Both the position numbers and the translations under genes were made by a program. The notes beneath the pieces are model-generated. The model saw nothing but the letters and a program-made list of their open reading frames with translations, was not told the origin of the DNA and searched no databases. Source: Candidatus Protochlamydia sp. (GTDB lineage Bacteria > Chlamydiota > Chlamydiia > Chlamydiales > Parachlamydiaceae). Taken from it: DNA of 64,000 nt. Location: contig JACDAQ010000048.1 in NCBI GenBank assembly GCA_013695355.1, positions 1 through 64,000 on the forward strand, given 5' to 3'. This document shows positions 37,937 through 47,671 of this stretch, piece after piece. Numbering within the stretch: position 1 is the stretch's first letter; the number at the start of each line of letters is the position of its first letter.

Positions 37937-38761
37937 ATGAATATTAACTTGACTACCAATCATTCTAATTACTTAGATACTTTTATTCCTACAAATGTTG
38001 AAAATATTTCTAGTAAGAAATTTACCAATCTTCCAGAAGAGACTCTCTCTACCTTTTTTCAAAACTCAATTTCTGGTAAATTTCTTTCTCTTAAAGGCGT
38101 TGATCTAATCCTTAATTATCTACGAGAGAAGGGAGCAATTCAGATTCCCGTTGAGACAGCATCAGGCTATACGCAATTAACTGAGTATATTGATCGCATT
38201 TCTAAATTACCCGATGGGAAATATGGCCTTATTTTTTGTTCTAATCCTCCCCATGTTACGCCGATTTTATTTGAAATTGAAGATGGAGAATGCACAATAG
38301 TGATCACAGATAGCTTTGGACTCAAGGGAGATAGTAGTGCCCGCATTAGTAAATGGATATTTGATTTTACAGGGACCCGATCCTATATTTATACTGAACA
38401 ACGTCAATTGAGTAAGACAGACTGTTATAATATTTCTATAAGAGATATGGTTTATATGTCAAAAAATAAGAATTTTAAATCATTTGTAATGGATAATTCC
38501 ACAGATGAGCAGACTGAATGTATGATCTCTCTGCATAAATTGCCTATAGAGATGCATAAAATCACGCAAAATCACACCATTTTGAGCGATGACGAACTAA
38601 AAACCTTAATACCAAGTCAAAAGTCTGATACTGGCCAGATTACATTAAAACAAGCAATCTTTAAATATTCAGAAAAAGGTAACCTGCGGGCCGTAAAAAA
38701 TTTTGAAAAATATGAGACTATTATCTCTGATTTTTTTAAAAATAGTCAAGATTTCCAATAA
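37937..38761 (+). CDS. Putative clan CE (YopJ/Ulp1-like) cysteine enzyme, paralogue 1
   Basis: 274 residues, no signal peptide. The core reads CSNPPHVTPILFEIEDG (His106), TIVITDSFGLKG (Asp125), then TEQRQLSKTDCYNISIRDMV (Gln155 or 157, Cys163). His, Asp, Gln and Cys in this order and spacing, each on the predicted strand or helix, match clan CE deubiquitinases and YopJ-type acetyltransferases, which target host signalling. The match is by motif only. AAAAAAAGGA precedes the ATG and TATAAT (37909-37914) lies just upstream. The next gene is a longer paralogue. Confidence 0.5.
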   Translation: MNINLTTNHSNYLDTFIPTNVENISSKKFTNLPEETLSTFFQNSISGKFLSLKGVDLILNYLREKGAIQIPVETASGYTQLTEYIDRISKLPDGKYGLIFCSNPPHVTPILFEIEDGECTIVITDSFGLKGDSSARISKWIFDFTGTRSYIYTEQRQLSKTDCYNISIRDMVYMSKNKNFKSFVMDNSTDEQTECMISLHKLPIEMHKITQNHTILSDDELKTLIPSQKSDTGQITLKQAIFKYSEKGNLRAVKNFEKYETIISDFFKNSQDFQ

Positions 38762-38902
38762 TTCTAAGCTTTTAATGCTTAAAATTCTCTACTTTGATTT
38801 GTCTATACATCATTAAATTATTGTATTCGAAATAATTTATATTATTAACTTTTTTTTATAAATTATAATTATGTTATAATTATAAAATAAGTGGTGATTA
38901 AA

Positions 38903-40204
38903 ATGATTTCAAATTCTAATTATCAATTTAATAATACCGAACAAGTCCAATCCCAACCTTTGAATTTTTTAAGTAATAATATTCAAAATGAGAAAAAAGG
39001 ATTTCAATTAGATGTAAAGGTCAATAATATAGGGATTGAAAAAATTCTTACTAAAGAATCTACAACTTCAGAATGTTTGGTTCATAGCACAAAAAATCAT
39101 TGTCAAGGCATCGTACAACCTGATCTATCAAAAAATTCGGTTAAAATTCTGATAGCCTCAGTCACTGATACATTAGAGCACAATAATAGTGTAAATGGGA
39201 TTTTTAATATCATTTCGCCGCATTCAAATCTTGATGGATTTGATTCAAATAATGAATCTCAATTCATCACGTTAATTGAAACAGGGTCTGCAAAAGACCT
39301 GGCAAATGAATTACAAAAGTTAGATAAGACAAAAAGATCGGAAGTGATTCTCAAATTTTTGAATTCCTATGCAAAAAATAGCTGGAATTCTAATAAATAC
39401 GAGCACCTAGTCAAGGCTTCCATAATGGCTTTTCCTGAAATTAAAAAATATTTGGATTATTCTACATCGGGATTAATGTTATCACTTGAAGGGGTGAATT
39501 TAATTTTAAAATATCTTGAAGAAAAAGGCTCATTACAGATGCCAACATCCGTTACTTCTGGATTTAATCAACTAAATGAATTCATTGATGACATCTCCAA
39601 GAAGGGTGAAGGGAAATATGGGACTGTTTTTTGCATGTCGCCCCCCCATGTGGTTCCCATCTTATTTGAAGTTAAAAATGGAGAAGCTACGATTGTTATT
39701 ACCGATAGCCTTGGAGCTAATCTGCAAGATAATAATATCCTCAGCCAAGGTATTTATGAATATACTAATACTCCCTGCCATATTTTTACCTCAGTCCGTC
39801 AATATTCCTCTACCAATTGTCAAATATTCGCAATACGGGACCTGGTCAGCATGTCGAAAAATAATCAGATTATTGATTACGTTAAAGGTAGTATAAAAAA
39901 TAATATTAGCGAAAGTACAATATTATTCGATAAATTACCGCCAGAAATGTTCAAAATATCACAGACCAGGTCTATCATTAGCGAAAGTGATAAAAGTGCA
40001 AAGATTCAAAGTAAAAAAACACAGCTTGGCAGTGAAACACTAGAAGAAGCCATGAACCGCCATACAATAGAAGTAGAGCGGATAAAAGATGGAAAACCAG
40101 TTAAAACCCAAATCAATCTAATGTCTGTTAATAAATTCGAAAAATATGAAAAAATTATAATTTCCACAGTCCTTGCCGAAGGAGTAAACAATAATTTATT
40201 GTAA
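38903..40204 (+). CDS. Putative clan CE (YopJ/Ulp1-like) cysteine enzyme, paralogue 2
   Basis: 433 residues from the ATG after GGTGATTAAA (a GTG 12 bases upstream is also open). It adds a roughly 180-residue polar, Asn/Ser-rich N-terminus of unknown role to a core homologous to the upstream protein: SLEGVNLILKYLEEKGSLQ against SLKGVDLILNYLREKGAIQ. The catalytic-type residues are kept: SPPHVVPILFEV (His, about 249), IVITDSLG (Asp, about 268), SVRQYSSTNCQIFAIRDLV (Gln, about 300; Cys, about 306). Conservation of these four in otherwise divergent copies argues that they matter. Each copy has its own TATAAT-like upstream box. Confidence 0.5.
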   Translation: MISNSNYQFNNTEQVQSQPLNFLSNNIQNEKKGFQLDVKVNNIGIEKILTKESTTSECLVHSTKNHCQGIVQPDLSKNSVKILIASVTDTLEHNNSVNGIFNIISPHSNLDGFDSNNESQFITLIETGSAKDLANELQKLDKTKRSEVILKFLNSYAKNSWNSNKYEHLVKASIMAFPEIKKYLDYSTSGLMLSLEGVNLILKYLEEKGSLQMPTSVTSGFNQLNEFIDDISKKGEGKYGTVFCMSPPHVVPILFEVKNGEATIVITDSLGANLQDNNILSQGIYEYTNTPCHIFTSVRQYSSTNCQIFAIRDLVSMSKNNQIIDYVKGSIKNNISESTILFDKLPPEMFKISQTRSIISESDKSAKIQSKKTQLGSETLEEAMNRHTIEVERIKDGKPVKTQINLMSVNKFEKYEKIIISTVLAEGVNNNLL

Positions 40205-40386
40205 TTTTATCCCAAAATTATTGCTTTATTATTTATTCCCGAATAAATTTTTATATTTCTAATTAACAAAACTCATTCTTATACGAATTAAATCTTATTT
40301 ATTATTAATTGTTAAATATTATCCTTATATATTATTAATAAAAAACATAGTTTTATGATTTATTTAAATTTCGCTATTAAAAATGA

Positions 40387-40988
40387 ATGGTCTTTAACTT
40401 CCTATTTAATCGATTGCAAAAATGCAATAATGAGAATACTCCCCATTTAGATATCTCTATTGCTTGCCGTGCGTCGGCCTCTTTTCCGATTATCCTCACA
40501 CCTACTGTAATAAAAAAGGAATTTCTATCTCCAAAATATCTTGGAAAATTGCCTGATAATGACGCGTTGACGTTTTCTGATGGAGGGTATTTTGACAAAA
40601 TTCCCGTTAATTCAATGCAAGATAAGCAAGGAATAAAAAATAGAGGTCAAAACAATCAAAATCTTCAAACTTTAGCATTAGTTTTTGATGATTACAAAGA
40701 AGCGGTCCAATCCCCTTTTTTTGAGGCACATCAGAAAAGCACACGCTCTATAATTCTTTAATTCTTCTAATTTGATTGAAAGACTAATAATAGATGTATT
40801 TGCCAGAATTATTGGCGGTATTAAAGGCAAAATTATTTGAAGTATATCAAAAAGGGCTATTGAATACCTTAACCTATATCAAGGTGAATTATTAGCTCGC
40901 AAAATTTAATACTTTCGACGAACTTTTAGAACACATTCCTGCAGCAATTCAACTTAAGATGAGCAATCAAATGGGCATTATTTAAAGA
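40387..40988 (+). pseudogene. Patatin-like phospholipase, C-terminal remnant
   Basis: The intact part (40387-40761) reads HLDISIACRASASFPIILTP and FSDGGYFDKIPVNSM, the second half of a patatin domain with the DGG motif holding the catalytic Asp. The N-terminal part with the GxSxG serine is missing. After a stop, interrupted frames (TFDELLEHIPAAIQLKMSNQ) continue to the edge of the MITE at 41010. It appears to be a dead phospholipase gene, perhaps broken by that element. 40205-40386 is AT-rich without features. Confidence 0.6.
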
Positions 40989-41009
40989 ACAAACAAGTGC
41001 AGGATGATA

Positions 41010-41180
41010 TTAACCTGAGTTTGGAATTTTTTCGCTCTTTGGGCTGCGTCAAAGCCTCGGGCTTGAAAAATAACTTTGAGGGTAATATTAATCAATATGA
41101 CCCTCAAAGTTATTTATTCAATCGCGAGAGCTTTCACGCTAGCCGAAAGGGCAAAAAGACTCCAAACTCAGGTTATTAAG
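41010..41180. repeat. MITE-like element, copy B (complete)
   Basis: A complete copy of about 170 bases. It starts TTAACCTGAGTTTGGA and ends TCCAAACTCAGGTTATTAA, terminal inverted repeats of about 18 bases. A second inverted pair lies inside (AACTTTGAGGGT ... ACCCTCAAAGTT). Copies A and C differ from it at only a few positions, implying recent spread. A 60-codon frame within it is not a gene. Confidence 0.85.
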
Positions 41181-41260
41181 AACCTATCAAACTAATCTTA
41201 TTGGTTCAATTTGAGAGGTCCAAGTATTCGCCCCCACTGTTTCTACCCAGGTTGTTTGTT

Positions 41261-42034
41261 ATGAAAGGATTTTGTCCCTTGGCCTCAGGCTCAAAAGGGA
41301 ACTGTATTTATTTTGGTACCACTCAAACAAAAATACTAATTGATGCCGGAATTAGCGGGAAGGCCATTAAAGCCAGACTGTCGGAAATCAATGTCGATAT
41401 TGAAGATATTGATGCAATACTCGTCACCCATGAGCATACAGATCATATCCAGGGACTTAGAGTATTGGCTTATAAAATGGGGATCCCTATTTTTGCCAAT
41501 CATGAAACTGCCAAGGGCATTGTTGAGACTTTTCATGACTGCCCAAAATTCAAAATTTTTTCGACAGGCGAAACGTTTGAATATGGGGACCTTGAAATCC
41601 ACCCCTTTAGCATTCAGCATGACACCATGGATCCTGTTGCCTTCATTATTCGTACCGGAGGCTTAAAACTAGGTTTCTGCACCGATCTTGGCTTTGCCAC
41701 GTCCCTCGTTCAGACACAATTGAAAGACTGCGATTATTTATATTTGGAAGCTAATCATCAGCCTTCAATGGTCCATGCCTCCCCTCGCCCCATGGTTTAT
41801 AAGCAAAGAGTACTCAGTCGTAGCGGCCACTTGTCAAATGAAGGGTGCGGAAATTTGCTATCGCATGTTTTTTGCCCTCAATTAAAACATGTGCACCTGG
41901 CCCATTTATCGAGCGAGTGCAATACGCCAGAAACAGCCATTGGAGTTGTAAAAGACATTTTAAAAAATAATGGAATTGATATAGAAATGTGTACCGCTCC
42001 TCAGGAAAGGATTAGCAAGCCTGTCTTTTTCTAA
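41261..42034 (+). CDS. Metallo-beta-lactamase-fold hydrolase, YycJ/WalJ-like
   Basis: 257 residues from MKGFCPLASGSKGNCIYFG, which is the normal family N-terminus (the frame is open 60 bases further). Zinc motif HEHTDHIQG (H57, H59, D61, H62) followed by HDTMDPVAFII, CTDLG, LEANH and HLAHLSSECN. The SGSKGN start and the SSECN end are typical of WalJ/YycJ-type enzymes, which are probably nucleases. A short upstream region follows MITE copy B directly. Confidence 0.8.
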   Translation: MKGFCPLASGSKGNCIYFGTTQTKILIDAGISGKAIKARLSEINVDIEDIDAILVTHEHTDHIQGLRVLAYKMGIPIFANHETAKGIVETFHDCPKFKIFSTGETFEYGDLEIHPFSIQHDTMDPVAFIIRTGGLKLGFCTDLGFATSLVQTQLKDCDYLYLEANHQPSMVHASPRPMVYKQRVLSRSGHLSNEGCGNLLSHVFCPQLKHVHLAHLSSECNTPETAIGVVKDILKNNGIDIEMCTAPQERISKPVFF

Positions 42035-42099
42035 TGTATCCATTTTAAATGGAAATATAGAGCCAGGTTTCGTCAAGTGGCAAGACGAACAAGCTAGAA

Positions 42100-42620
42100 A
42101 AATAAGTGTTATCCTAAAGCCAATTTAATCTCAATCTTATCGACTCCTATCTTCAGCGGAGACTCTTCCAGTAGCCAGCCTATCAGAGGACTATTTATTA
42201 TTTTTTTCATAGCTGCTGGGAAAAAAATATCAGGAATTAAGCGTCACATTGCTGTCGACACGAAAGGCCATATGCAATTCAAATTACCACTGCGAATATT
42301 AATGATCGGCGGTAGCTTTGGAATGTTTTTATTGCATGAAGACGTTTATTGGATGTAGAAAACGTTCTTGTAGATGGAGGTTACAGTGGGATCCATTTGC
42401 AAACGGTGACAAGGTAGGGGCTGCTAAAAGAAGTGAGCATCAAACCAGTTGAAGAAGCTTCTATATGATTAGTAGAAGGCATTCGTCCAATGAAGATATA
42501 ACCCTCTCTCTGTGTTAACTGTGGGCTCTCTGGTAGTTTTTATTTCCGGAATTTATTTCTTTTCACAAAAAAAATTTCAAGAGAGATTATAAATCAAAAA
42601 GATTCTGAACAGGTTCTCAG
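42100..42620 (+). pseudogene. IS5-family transposase remnant with right end
   Basis: Broken frames on the plus strand read GKKISGIKRHIAVDTKG, then with shifts ENVLVDGGYSG and LLKEVSIKPVEEASI. RHIAVDTKG and LVDGGYSG carry the first two Asp residues of the DDE catalytic core in the IS5 (IS427/IS1031-type) arrangement. The last third is missing. The segment ends in GATTCTGAACAGGTTCTCAG (42601-42620), matching the scar repeats elsewhere, so those scars are probably ends of this IS group. Confidence 0.6.
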
Positions 42621-42689
42621 AAAAATGTTTGAAGAATTTGAATTACAGGATGCTCCTGTATTATATGATAAAAGATAAAATAGTTCACT

Positions 42690-42815
42690 TTCAATATCTC
42701 CCGAAAGGAGTGCAGGAATAGTAACCCAGTGCAAGGCCAACCCCGAAGGTAGTTGCCGCAGCTCTGGGAAGTACCAAAATGTGTAAGTGCACCCTGAAAA
42801 GGGTGCCTTTTGAAT
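42690..42815 (+). ncRNA. Candidate structured RNA with terminator, unidentified
   Basis: Between the IS remnant and the 3' end of dnaJ (opposite strand) lies a GC-richer stretch. It has a CTCC-CGAAA-GGAG hairpin (42698-42710), a longer stem CCCAG ... CTGGG (42725-42768) enclosing GGCCAAC ... GTTGCC, and a terminator-like GCACCC-TGAAAA-GGGTGC-CTTTT (42789-42811). TATTAT/TATATG boxes lie upstream. I could not match it to SRP RNA, tmRNA, 6S, RNase P or a known riboswitch. Confidence 0.4.
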
Positions 42816-42848
42816 TCTTCGATTCTCCCACCCCCTGATCTTTAGTGA

Positions 42849-44018
42849 TTATGGAGTAAAAAAACCTTTAATCTTATCTAAAAAACCTTTCCGCTTGGGT
42901 AAATTGTTAGGTCCTTCCAATACGCTAAATTCCTGAAGCAATTTCTTTTGCTGTTCGCTTAAGTGGGTTGGTGTTTCAACAAATACTTTTACCAGAAGGT
43001 CTCCTTTTCCGTGCCCATGCACATTTGGGAAGCCTTCGCCTTTTACGCGGAAGCTTTTATTGTTTTGGGTCCCTTCAGGTATTGTGATACGGCAAACATG
43101 GCTTGTAAGCGAAGGGACTTCTTTTTTGCATCCCAATGCTGCCTCGGCAAAACTGATAGGAAGGTCTAGTAAAATATCATTTCCTTCACGTTCAAATAAA
43201 TCATGCGCTTCAACATGAATAAAAACATATAAATCGCCTGGAGGTCCGCCACCCTGTCCAGCATCCCCATATCCGCTCATTTTTAATCGCATTCCACTGT
43301 CAACACCTGCGGGAATATGCACCTTAATGTGCTGTTTCTCTTTAACGACGCCTTGGCCTTGGCAATTTTTACAAGGATCTGTGATGGTTTTCCCCTCTCC
43401 ATGGCATTTAGGACAGGCGCTGGTCATTGTGAAAAAGCCCCGCTGCTCAAAAATTTGTCCTCTGCCGCCACACTGTGAACAGGTTTTAACACCTTGGCTC
43501 GAAGAGGAACCTTTTCCGCTGCAAACAGTACAATTTACATAATTGGAAATCACCAATTCCTTATCGACACCTTTAGCGGCTTCTTCAAAAGAAATTGTGA
43601 TATTTACCCGCTTGCTCGCTCCTTGTCTGGCCCCCCTGCCTCCTTCGCGTCCGCCAAAATCTGAACCGCCGCCGCCGCCGAAAAAATCGAAAATGCTATC
43701 GCCGCCGCCGCCGCCCATTCCAAAAGCTCCCATAAAGGTACGCAGAGCTTCATCCATTGAAGAAAAACCTTGTCCTCCTCCTCCTCCAGCCGCAGCGCCC
43801 TGGAGCGCTTCTTTGCCATACCGATCGTACACTTGCCGTTTTTTTTCATCGCTCAGTACTTCATAAGCTTCCGAGATTTCTTTGAACCGTTTTTCAGATT
43901 GTGCATCTCCCGGGTTCTTATCTGGATGAAATTGAATGGCCTTCTTACGATAGGCTTTTTTAATTTCATCTGCAGTTGCAGAACGTGAAATTTCTAAAAT
44001 GTCGTAATAATCAGACAT
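42849..44018 (-). CDS. dnaJ: Chaperone DnaJ
   Basis: 389 residues from [12 protein letters not shown]. It stimulates DnaK ATPase and delivers unfolded proteins. J-domain with HPD (31-33), a Gly/Phe-rich linker unusually rich in glycine runs (about 75-125), four zinc-binding repeats ([32 protein letters not shown]) and the C-terminal substrate-binding domains. An in-frame TTG nine bases upstream is not the likely start. It is preceded by rpsU on the same strand, the usual chlamydial order. Confidence 0.97.
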   Translation of the reverse strand: MSDYYDILEISRSATADEIKKAYRKKAIQFHPDKNPGDAQSEKRFKEISEAYEVLSDEKKRQVYDRYGKEALQGAAAGGGGGQGFSSMDEALRTFMGAFGMGGGGGDSIFDFFGGGGGSDFGGREGGRGARQGASKRVNITISFEEAAKGVDKELVISNYVNCTVCSGKGSSSSQGVKTCSQCGGRGQIFEQRGFFTMTSACPKCHGEGKTITDPCKNCQGQGVVKEKQHIKVHIPAGVDSGMRLKMSGYGDAGQGGGPPGDLYVFIHVEAHDLFEREGNDILLDLPISFAEAALGCKKEVPSLTSHVCRITIPEGTQNNKSFRVKGEGFPNVHGHGKGDLLVKVFVETPTHLSEQQKKLLQEFSVLEGPNNLPKRKGFLDKIKGFFTP

Positions 44019-44210
44019 AGGATCCAATGCTTTTTTATGAATTTAAATGAATTTTAGCTATCAAAAAAGATAGCATGAAAAAGTTTTTAAGGCAAGCTGT
44101 TTCCTTCCTTAAACACTTAGCAGCAAGGGGTAAGATAATAGAAAAACAACCCTTATTAATCAGTTAAAATCTGTAAAAGTTTTATGCTTAATAAGGGAGA
44201 TCGGTAAAAT

Positions 44211-44390
44211 CTAGCGTTGTTTTTTATATTTCAGCGCTGCTTTAGCTTTGGCTCGTTTCTTAATTGAAGGTTTGGAATAAAAACGATGAGCTTTGACCGA
44301 CTTCATCACGCCTTCTTTATCAAGACGTTTTTTTAGGGCACGTAGGGCCTTATCAATTGAATCGCCAATACGAACTTTTACAAGTGACAT
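44211..44390 (-). CDS. rpsU: 30S ribosomal protein S21
   Basis: 59 residues starting [20 protein letters not shown], followed by [20 protein letters not shown] and a basic tail ([19 protein letters not shown]), the complete bS21 fold, which helps initiation-region mRNA engage the 30S subunit. Upstream of dnaJ by about 190 bases; probably co-transcribed. Highly basic and lysine-rich as expected. Confidence 0.95.
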   Translation of the reverse strand: MSLVKVRIGDSIDKALRALKKRLDKEGVMKSVKAHRFYSKPSIKKRAKAKAALKYKKQR

Positions 44391-44580
44391 TGAGTAAATC
44401 CTAATTTCTTAGTGTTAAATTGTGGATAGCAAACGAATCTGGTACGCAGAATTTCGATGCATACTTACGTTATAGATAAGACCATCCTAATGGAAAGCTG
44501 GGATAAAAAGCAAATAAAAAAGGAAGGCCAGACAATTCTGTTAATTATAATACATACACAAAGCCTCAATATATAGAAAC

Positions 44581-45282
44581 TCAAAGCCTATTAATTTTTT
44601 TTTTTTTTATCTTTTCCTGTTCTGCCTCAGTTTCGCGCAAATATAAAAGCTCTAAATGCCCTCCTTTTTTACCTAACCCCTGGGCGTATGCTAATTTTAT
44701 CTGCGCTCCGAGATGCCGACCAGAAGGCGCTTTTTCTACCCAAATCCAGGAGTTATCTGGGTAAAGCTCATTTAATTTAGCCTGGATCAAGGCCGAAGAA
44801 GGGGTGACCAAATGCTTAATTCCTGTAAGGTATGTGGCTAGCTTTTCCAGGGGAAGCATTTCTGGCTGTGTAAAAAATTGAACTTCGCCCGTTGAGTCCA
44901 ATTTCCCTTTCCGCAAGTAAGCCCCCCCAATTCTTGCGTCAATGATCGAAGCGAAAGAAATCCCATGAATATCAGGAATGAATCCTTCAAGGCTTGATAT
45001 TCCAATTAGAGGCAGATCCCATCCATAAGCTAAAGCCTGGGCGACTGCCACCCCAATGCGGATGCCTGTATATGAGCCTGGACCAATGCCGACTCCAATG
45101 CAAGAAAGAGTTGGTCCTTCAATGCCATGAGATTTCATTTTTTCCGCAAGAATCGGCATTAAAAAGCGGGATTGTGCCGATCCAAACGGAAGGGGCTCTA
45201 AAAAAATAGGCTCATCCTCATCAAAACACCCGATCATTCCTCTTTCCGTACTTGTTTCAATCAATAAACTGCGAAATTTCAT
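44581..45282 (-). CDS. tsaB: tRNA threonylcarbamoyladenosine biosynthesis protein TsaB
   Basis: 233 residues. Partner of TsaD in making t6A37 of ANN-decoding tRNAs. The ASKHA-type N-terminus LLIETSTERGMIGCF is followed by the family hallmark GVGIGPGSYTGIRIGVAVAQ, then DARIGGAYL. The ATG overlaps the stop of the upstream dGTPase-like gene (ATGA), so the two are coupled. The C-terminus contains a long A/T run (IKKKKINRL), prone to indels. Confidence 0.9.
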   Translation of the reverse strand: MKFRSLLIETSTERGMIGCFDEDEPIFLEPLPFGSAQSRFLMPILAEKMKSHGIEGPTLSCIGVGIGPGSYTGIRIGVAVAQALAYGWDLPLIGISSLEGFIPDIHGISFASIIDARIGGAYLRKGKLDSTGEVQFFTQPEMLPLEKLATYLTGIKHLVTPSSALIQAKLNELYPDNSWIWVEKAPSGRHLGAQIKLAYAQGLGKKGGHLELLYLRETEAEQEKIKKKKINRL

Positions 45283-46439
45283 ATTAACTCGATTTTGCTA
45301 GGAACAATTATTTTTTCCAGTGTTCTGACAAAAAAACTATCGGTCATGCCAGAGATATAATCAATGACCGTTTGCACTGAAGTAGTTTCTGCCAAATATT
45401 TTTCATTCCGCTTATAAAGATAATGTTTCCAAAGATAGCTTTGATCACCTTCTTCCTCCTTATTTTTAAGGAGCCATTCAAATAAAATACGGAAGCTTAA
45501 TTTGATTTTTGAGGATTCTACTTTTAATTTAGGATGATTGTATATGCTATTAAAATTGAAATTTCTAAGGATCCCTAGAGCTTCATAAGCTTCCTTTGAA
45601 ATTGAAATTGCCTCTTTATTATAGCTATTACGGATAATATCAGCAGCTAAGGCTCCTAATATCTCTCGATTGGTCGTCCCCAGGTATGTGTTTGGAATTT
45701 CTTTTCGCATGATGATCCCAAGGTCAATTGCATCTTCGATATCTCGTCCAATGTAGCTCATTGTATCGCAAAGCTTTACTAAGCACCCTTCCAATGTCCC
45801 TGGCATGATATTGATGTCTGGATGATTTCTTTTCTTCTCTTTTTCCAGGCAATGGGATTCCCAGGTTTTTCCAAAATTAGGGATTAAAACCGCCCCCCCC
45901 ATTCCCCCATCATGGCATAAAAATCCGTCGTAGACAGCCAGTCCTAAATTAAGTGGCTCTATGGACGTGAATAAGCGGCAGGATTGCAAAGGATGGGTGA
46001 ATGGACCGTTATTGTATTCGATCGATAAGGCGGACAGATAACCTTCACCCTCATGTCCAAAAGGTGCGTGGCCAACATCATGTCCAAGGGCTATTGCTTC
46101 CACCAGATCTCCGTTCAAATGTAAAATCCCCGCAATACCCCTGGCAAAACTGCTGACTAATTGCACATGCAGACTCCGATGAGTGACATGGTCGTTATCC
46201 ACAAGATAGACCACTTGGGTTTTATCAACATAACGTGAATAAGCCTTCGAATGCAAAATTCGGTCAACATCTCTTTTGTAAGGCATACGATGATCATCTT
46301 CAGGACCGCCTGGACGGTAATGGTCCTTAGAAAAAGCTGCCTTCTCAAATAAGGCCTCAGTTTCCTTAGTTTCAGCAATCTGCCGATAGAGGGCTAGAGG
46401 ATCGGCTTCCAGGGAAACAGTATCGTGAGCTGAGTGCAT
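45279..46439 (-). CDS. dGTPase-like HD-domain phosphohydrolase
   Basis: 386 residues from the ATG after AAAGGAAGAAAT (16 codons shorter than the longest frame). Family of dNTP triphosphohydrolases. Visible: RMPYKRDVDRILHSKAYSRY, HRSLHVQLV, the metal-binding HD pair in LGHDVGHAPFGHEGE (H120, D121), and YIGRDIEDAIDLG with the last Asp. It would cleave dNTPs to deoxynucleosides and triphosphate, or act on other nucleotides; substrate is not certain. First gene of the pair with tsaB. Confidence 0.85.
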   Translation of the reverse strand: MHSAHDTVSLEADPLALYRQIAETKETEALFEKAAFSKDHYRPGGPEDDHRMPYKRDVDRILHSKAYSRYVDKTQVVYLVDNDHVTHRSLHVQLVSSFARGIAGILHLNGDLVEAIALGHDVGHAPFGHEGEGYLSALSIEYNNGPFTHPLQSCRLFTSIEPLNLGLAVYDGFLCHDGGMGGAVLIPNFGKTWESHCLEKEKKRNHPDINIMPGTLEGCLVKLCDTMSYIGRDIEDAIDLGIIMRKEIPNTYLGTTNREILGALAADIIRNSYNKEAISISKEAYEALGILRNFNFNSIYNHPKLKVESSKIKLSFRILFEWLLKNKEEEGDQSYLWKHYLYKRNEKYLAETTSVQTVIDYISGMTDSFFVRTLEKIIVPSKIELI

Positions 46440-46609
46440 ATTTCTTCCTTTAAGCGGGTTCATACCAAAATCACATTGATAAAACAACTGTGATAGAAAT
46501 ATAAATAAATTTTTTAACGAATTGAAATAAATTCTACTTACTAAAGTATATATTGCATTTTATTTAAGAACATATATCATTCTCTGATTTTAAAAAATTT
46601 CAGGTTTAA

Positions 46610-47671
46610 ATGGAATGTAATCTAATTAGAGGGGCCCTCACAAATAGCGATATTTTTTCAAAAATTGCAGATGGAATGGATAATTCTTTTGTTGCCAGAC
46701 TGAAGTTGGTATGTATGCGTTTCAAGGAATTGTCAGATATTTATCTAAAAAGGCGGATAATTTCATTTTATAAAATAACTTCTTTATTTAACGAAAGTGT
46801 CGAAAATGCATTACATGATGTAGCTGCAAATATTTTAATTGCAGGCTACCAAAATCCCTATCTATTTACCAGTAACTCAGGCTTTATAGGCGCCTCAGGT
46901 TATATTTATAACCTTGCCACTGGCCGAGTACAAAAATTGTTGGGTCCTTGCAGCGATAAAGTCCTTTTTTTGAATTTTGATCTTTCACATCAAATTATAA
47001 TAGGAAATTTAGAATCACACAGATTAGCCGCATGGAGTTTAGACGGTACCCTTTATGATCTCAAAAATGATATTAATTTTGAAATTCCGAAGAAACTTTT
47101 GCGTCGCTGTATGAATATGAACAATTCACTTATTGAGCAAATCAGGTCATTCAAACTATTGAAAGAATTACCTTCTCAAAAAGAAATAAAATCGGATTTC
47201 TTAATAACAGATCGAAAAATTTCCCATTTTTCGATTATTGATTCTGAAAGAGGTTGGATTTGTGCTTCTTTCATTAAAAAGAACGGGTGTGAAAAAATTG
47301 AAATATTCAATTTAAACGACTTTATCATTACTGAAAGAATCTTTTCCACCAATGCTCATGCAAGCATTTATGCTAAAGAAAAAGGGTGTTTAATATATCT
47401 GGATACCGAACATTCTATCGTTGTCAAAGATATTGCTAATAAAAAGATCATTCGTAAGTTAAAACTAAAAACCGAAGAGAAAGTTGAAAAATTATTTTAC
47501 CATGAAAAATCAAATAAACTCATTATTATTAGTTGGATATGGCGTAAAAATTATGGAAAAAAAGTAGGTTATGAGTGGATTAAAATTTGTAATATCAATA
47601 ATGAAAAAAAAGCGGCCTCTCTTTATTCAAAAAAAAAAGAAATTCTTTTATCCAATGCCTTAATTTTTTAG
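46610..47671 (+). CDS. F-box-like/WD40-like protein, frameshifted near end
   Basis: 353 residues. The first 45 (SDIFSKIADGMDN, FVARLKLVCMRFKELSD) resemble an F-box: hydrophobic helix, then LVCxRFKxLSD in place of VCKxWxxL. The rest is beta-rich with blade-like units ending in W/I-D phrases (RLAAWSLDGTLYDL, SIVVKDIANKKIIRKLKLK, EWIKICNINNE), fitting a WD40-type propeller. F-box plus WD40 is the architecture of eukaryotic SCF substrate receptors. The frame stops at a T6 tract but propeller coding resumes in another frame (next entry). Confidence 0.55.
   Translation: MECNLIRGALTNSDIFSKIADGMDNSFVARLKLVCMRFKELSDIYLKRRIISFYKITSLFNESVENALHDVAANILIAGYQNPYLFTSNSGFIGASGYIYNLATGRVQKLLGPCSDKVLFLNFDLSHQIIIGNLESHRLAAWSLDGTLYDLKNDINFEIPKKLLRRCMNMNNSLIEQIRSFKLLKELPSQKEIKSDFLITDRKISHFSIIDSERGWICASFIKKNGCEKIEIFNLNDFIITERIFSTNAHASIYAKEKGCLIYLDTEHSIVVKDIANKKIIRKLKLKTEEKVEKLFYHEKSNKLIIISWIWRKNYGKKVGYEWIKICNINNEKKAASLYSKKKEILLSNALIF

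Noticed and set aside
40997..41179. 60-codon frame at MITE copy B
   Set aside because: Lies almost fully within the repeat; the same frame appears in every copy because the element is conserved as DNA.
42690..42815. Signal recognition particle RNA or cobalamin riboswitch
   Set aside because: The conserved GGAAGGAAGCAG-type loop of SRP RNA and the GCCAGGAGACC box of cobalamin riboswitches are both missing, and no matching gene follows.
43543..43866. 107-codon proline/serine-rich frame antisense to dnaJ
   Set aside because: It is the mirror of the glycine-rich linker of dnaJ; proline runs arise from glycine codons. No ribosome site of its own.
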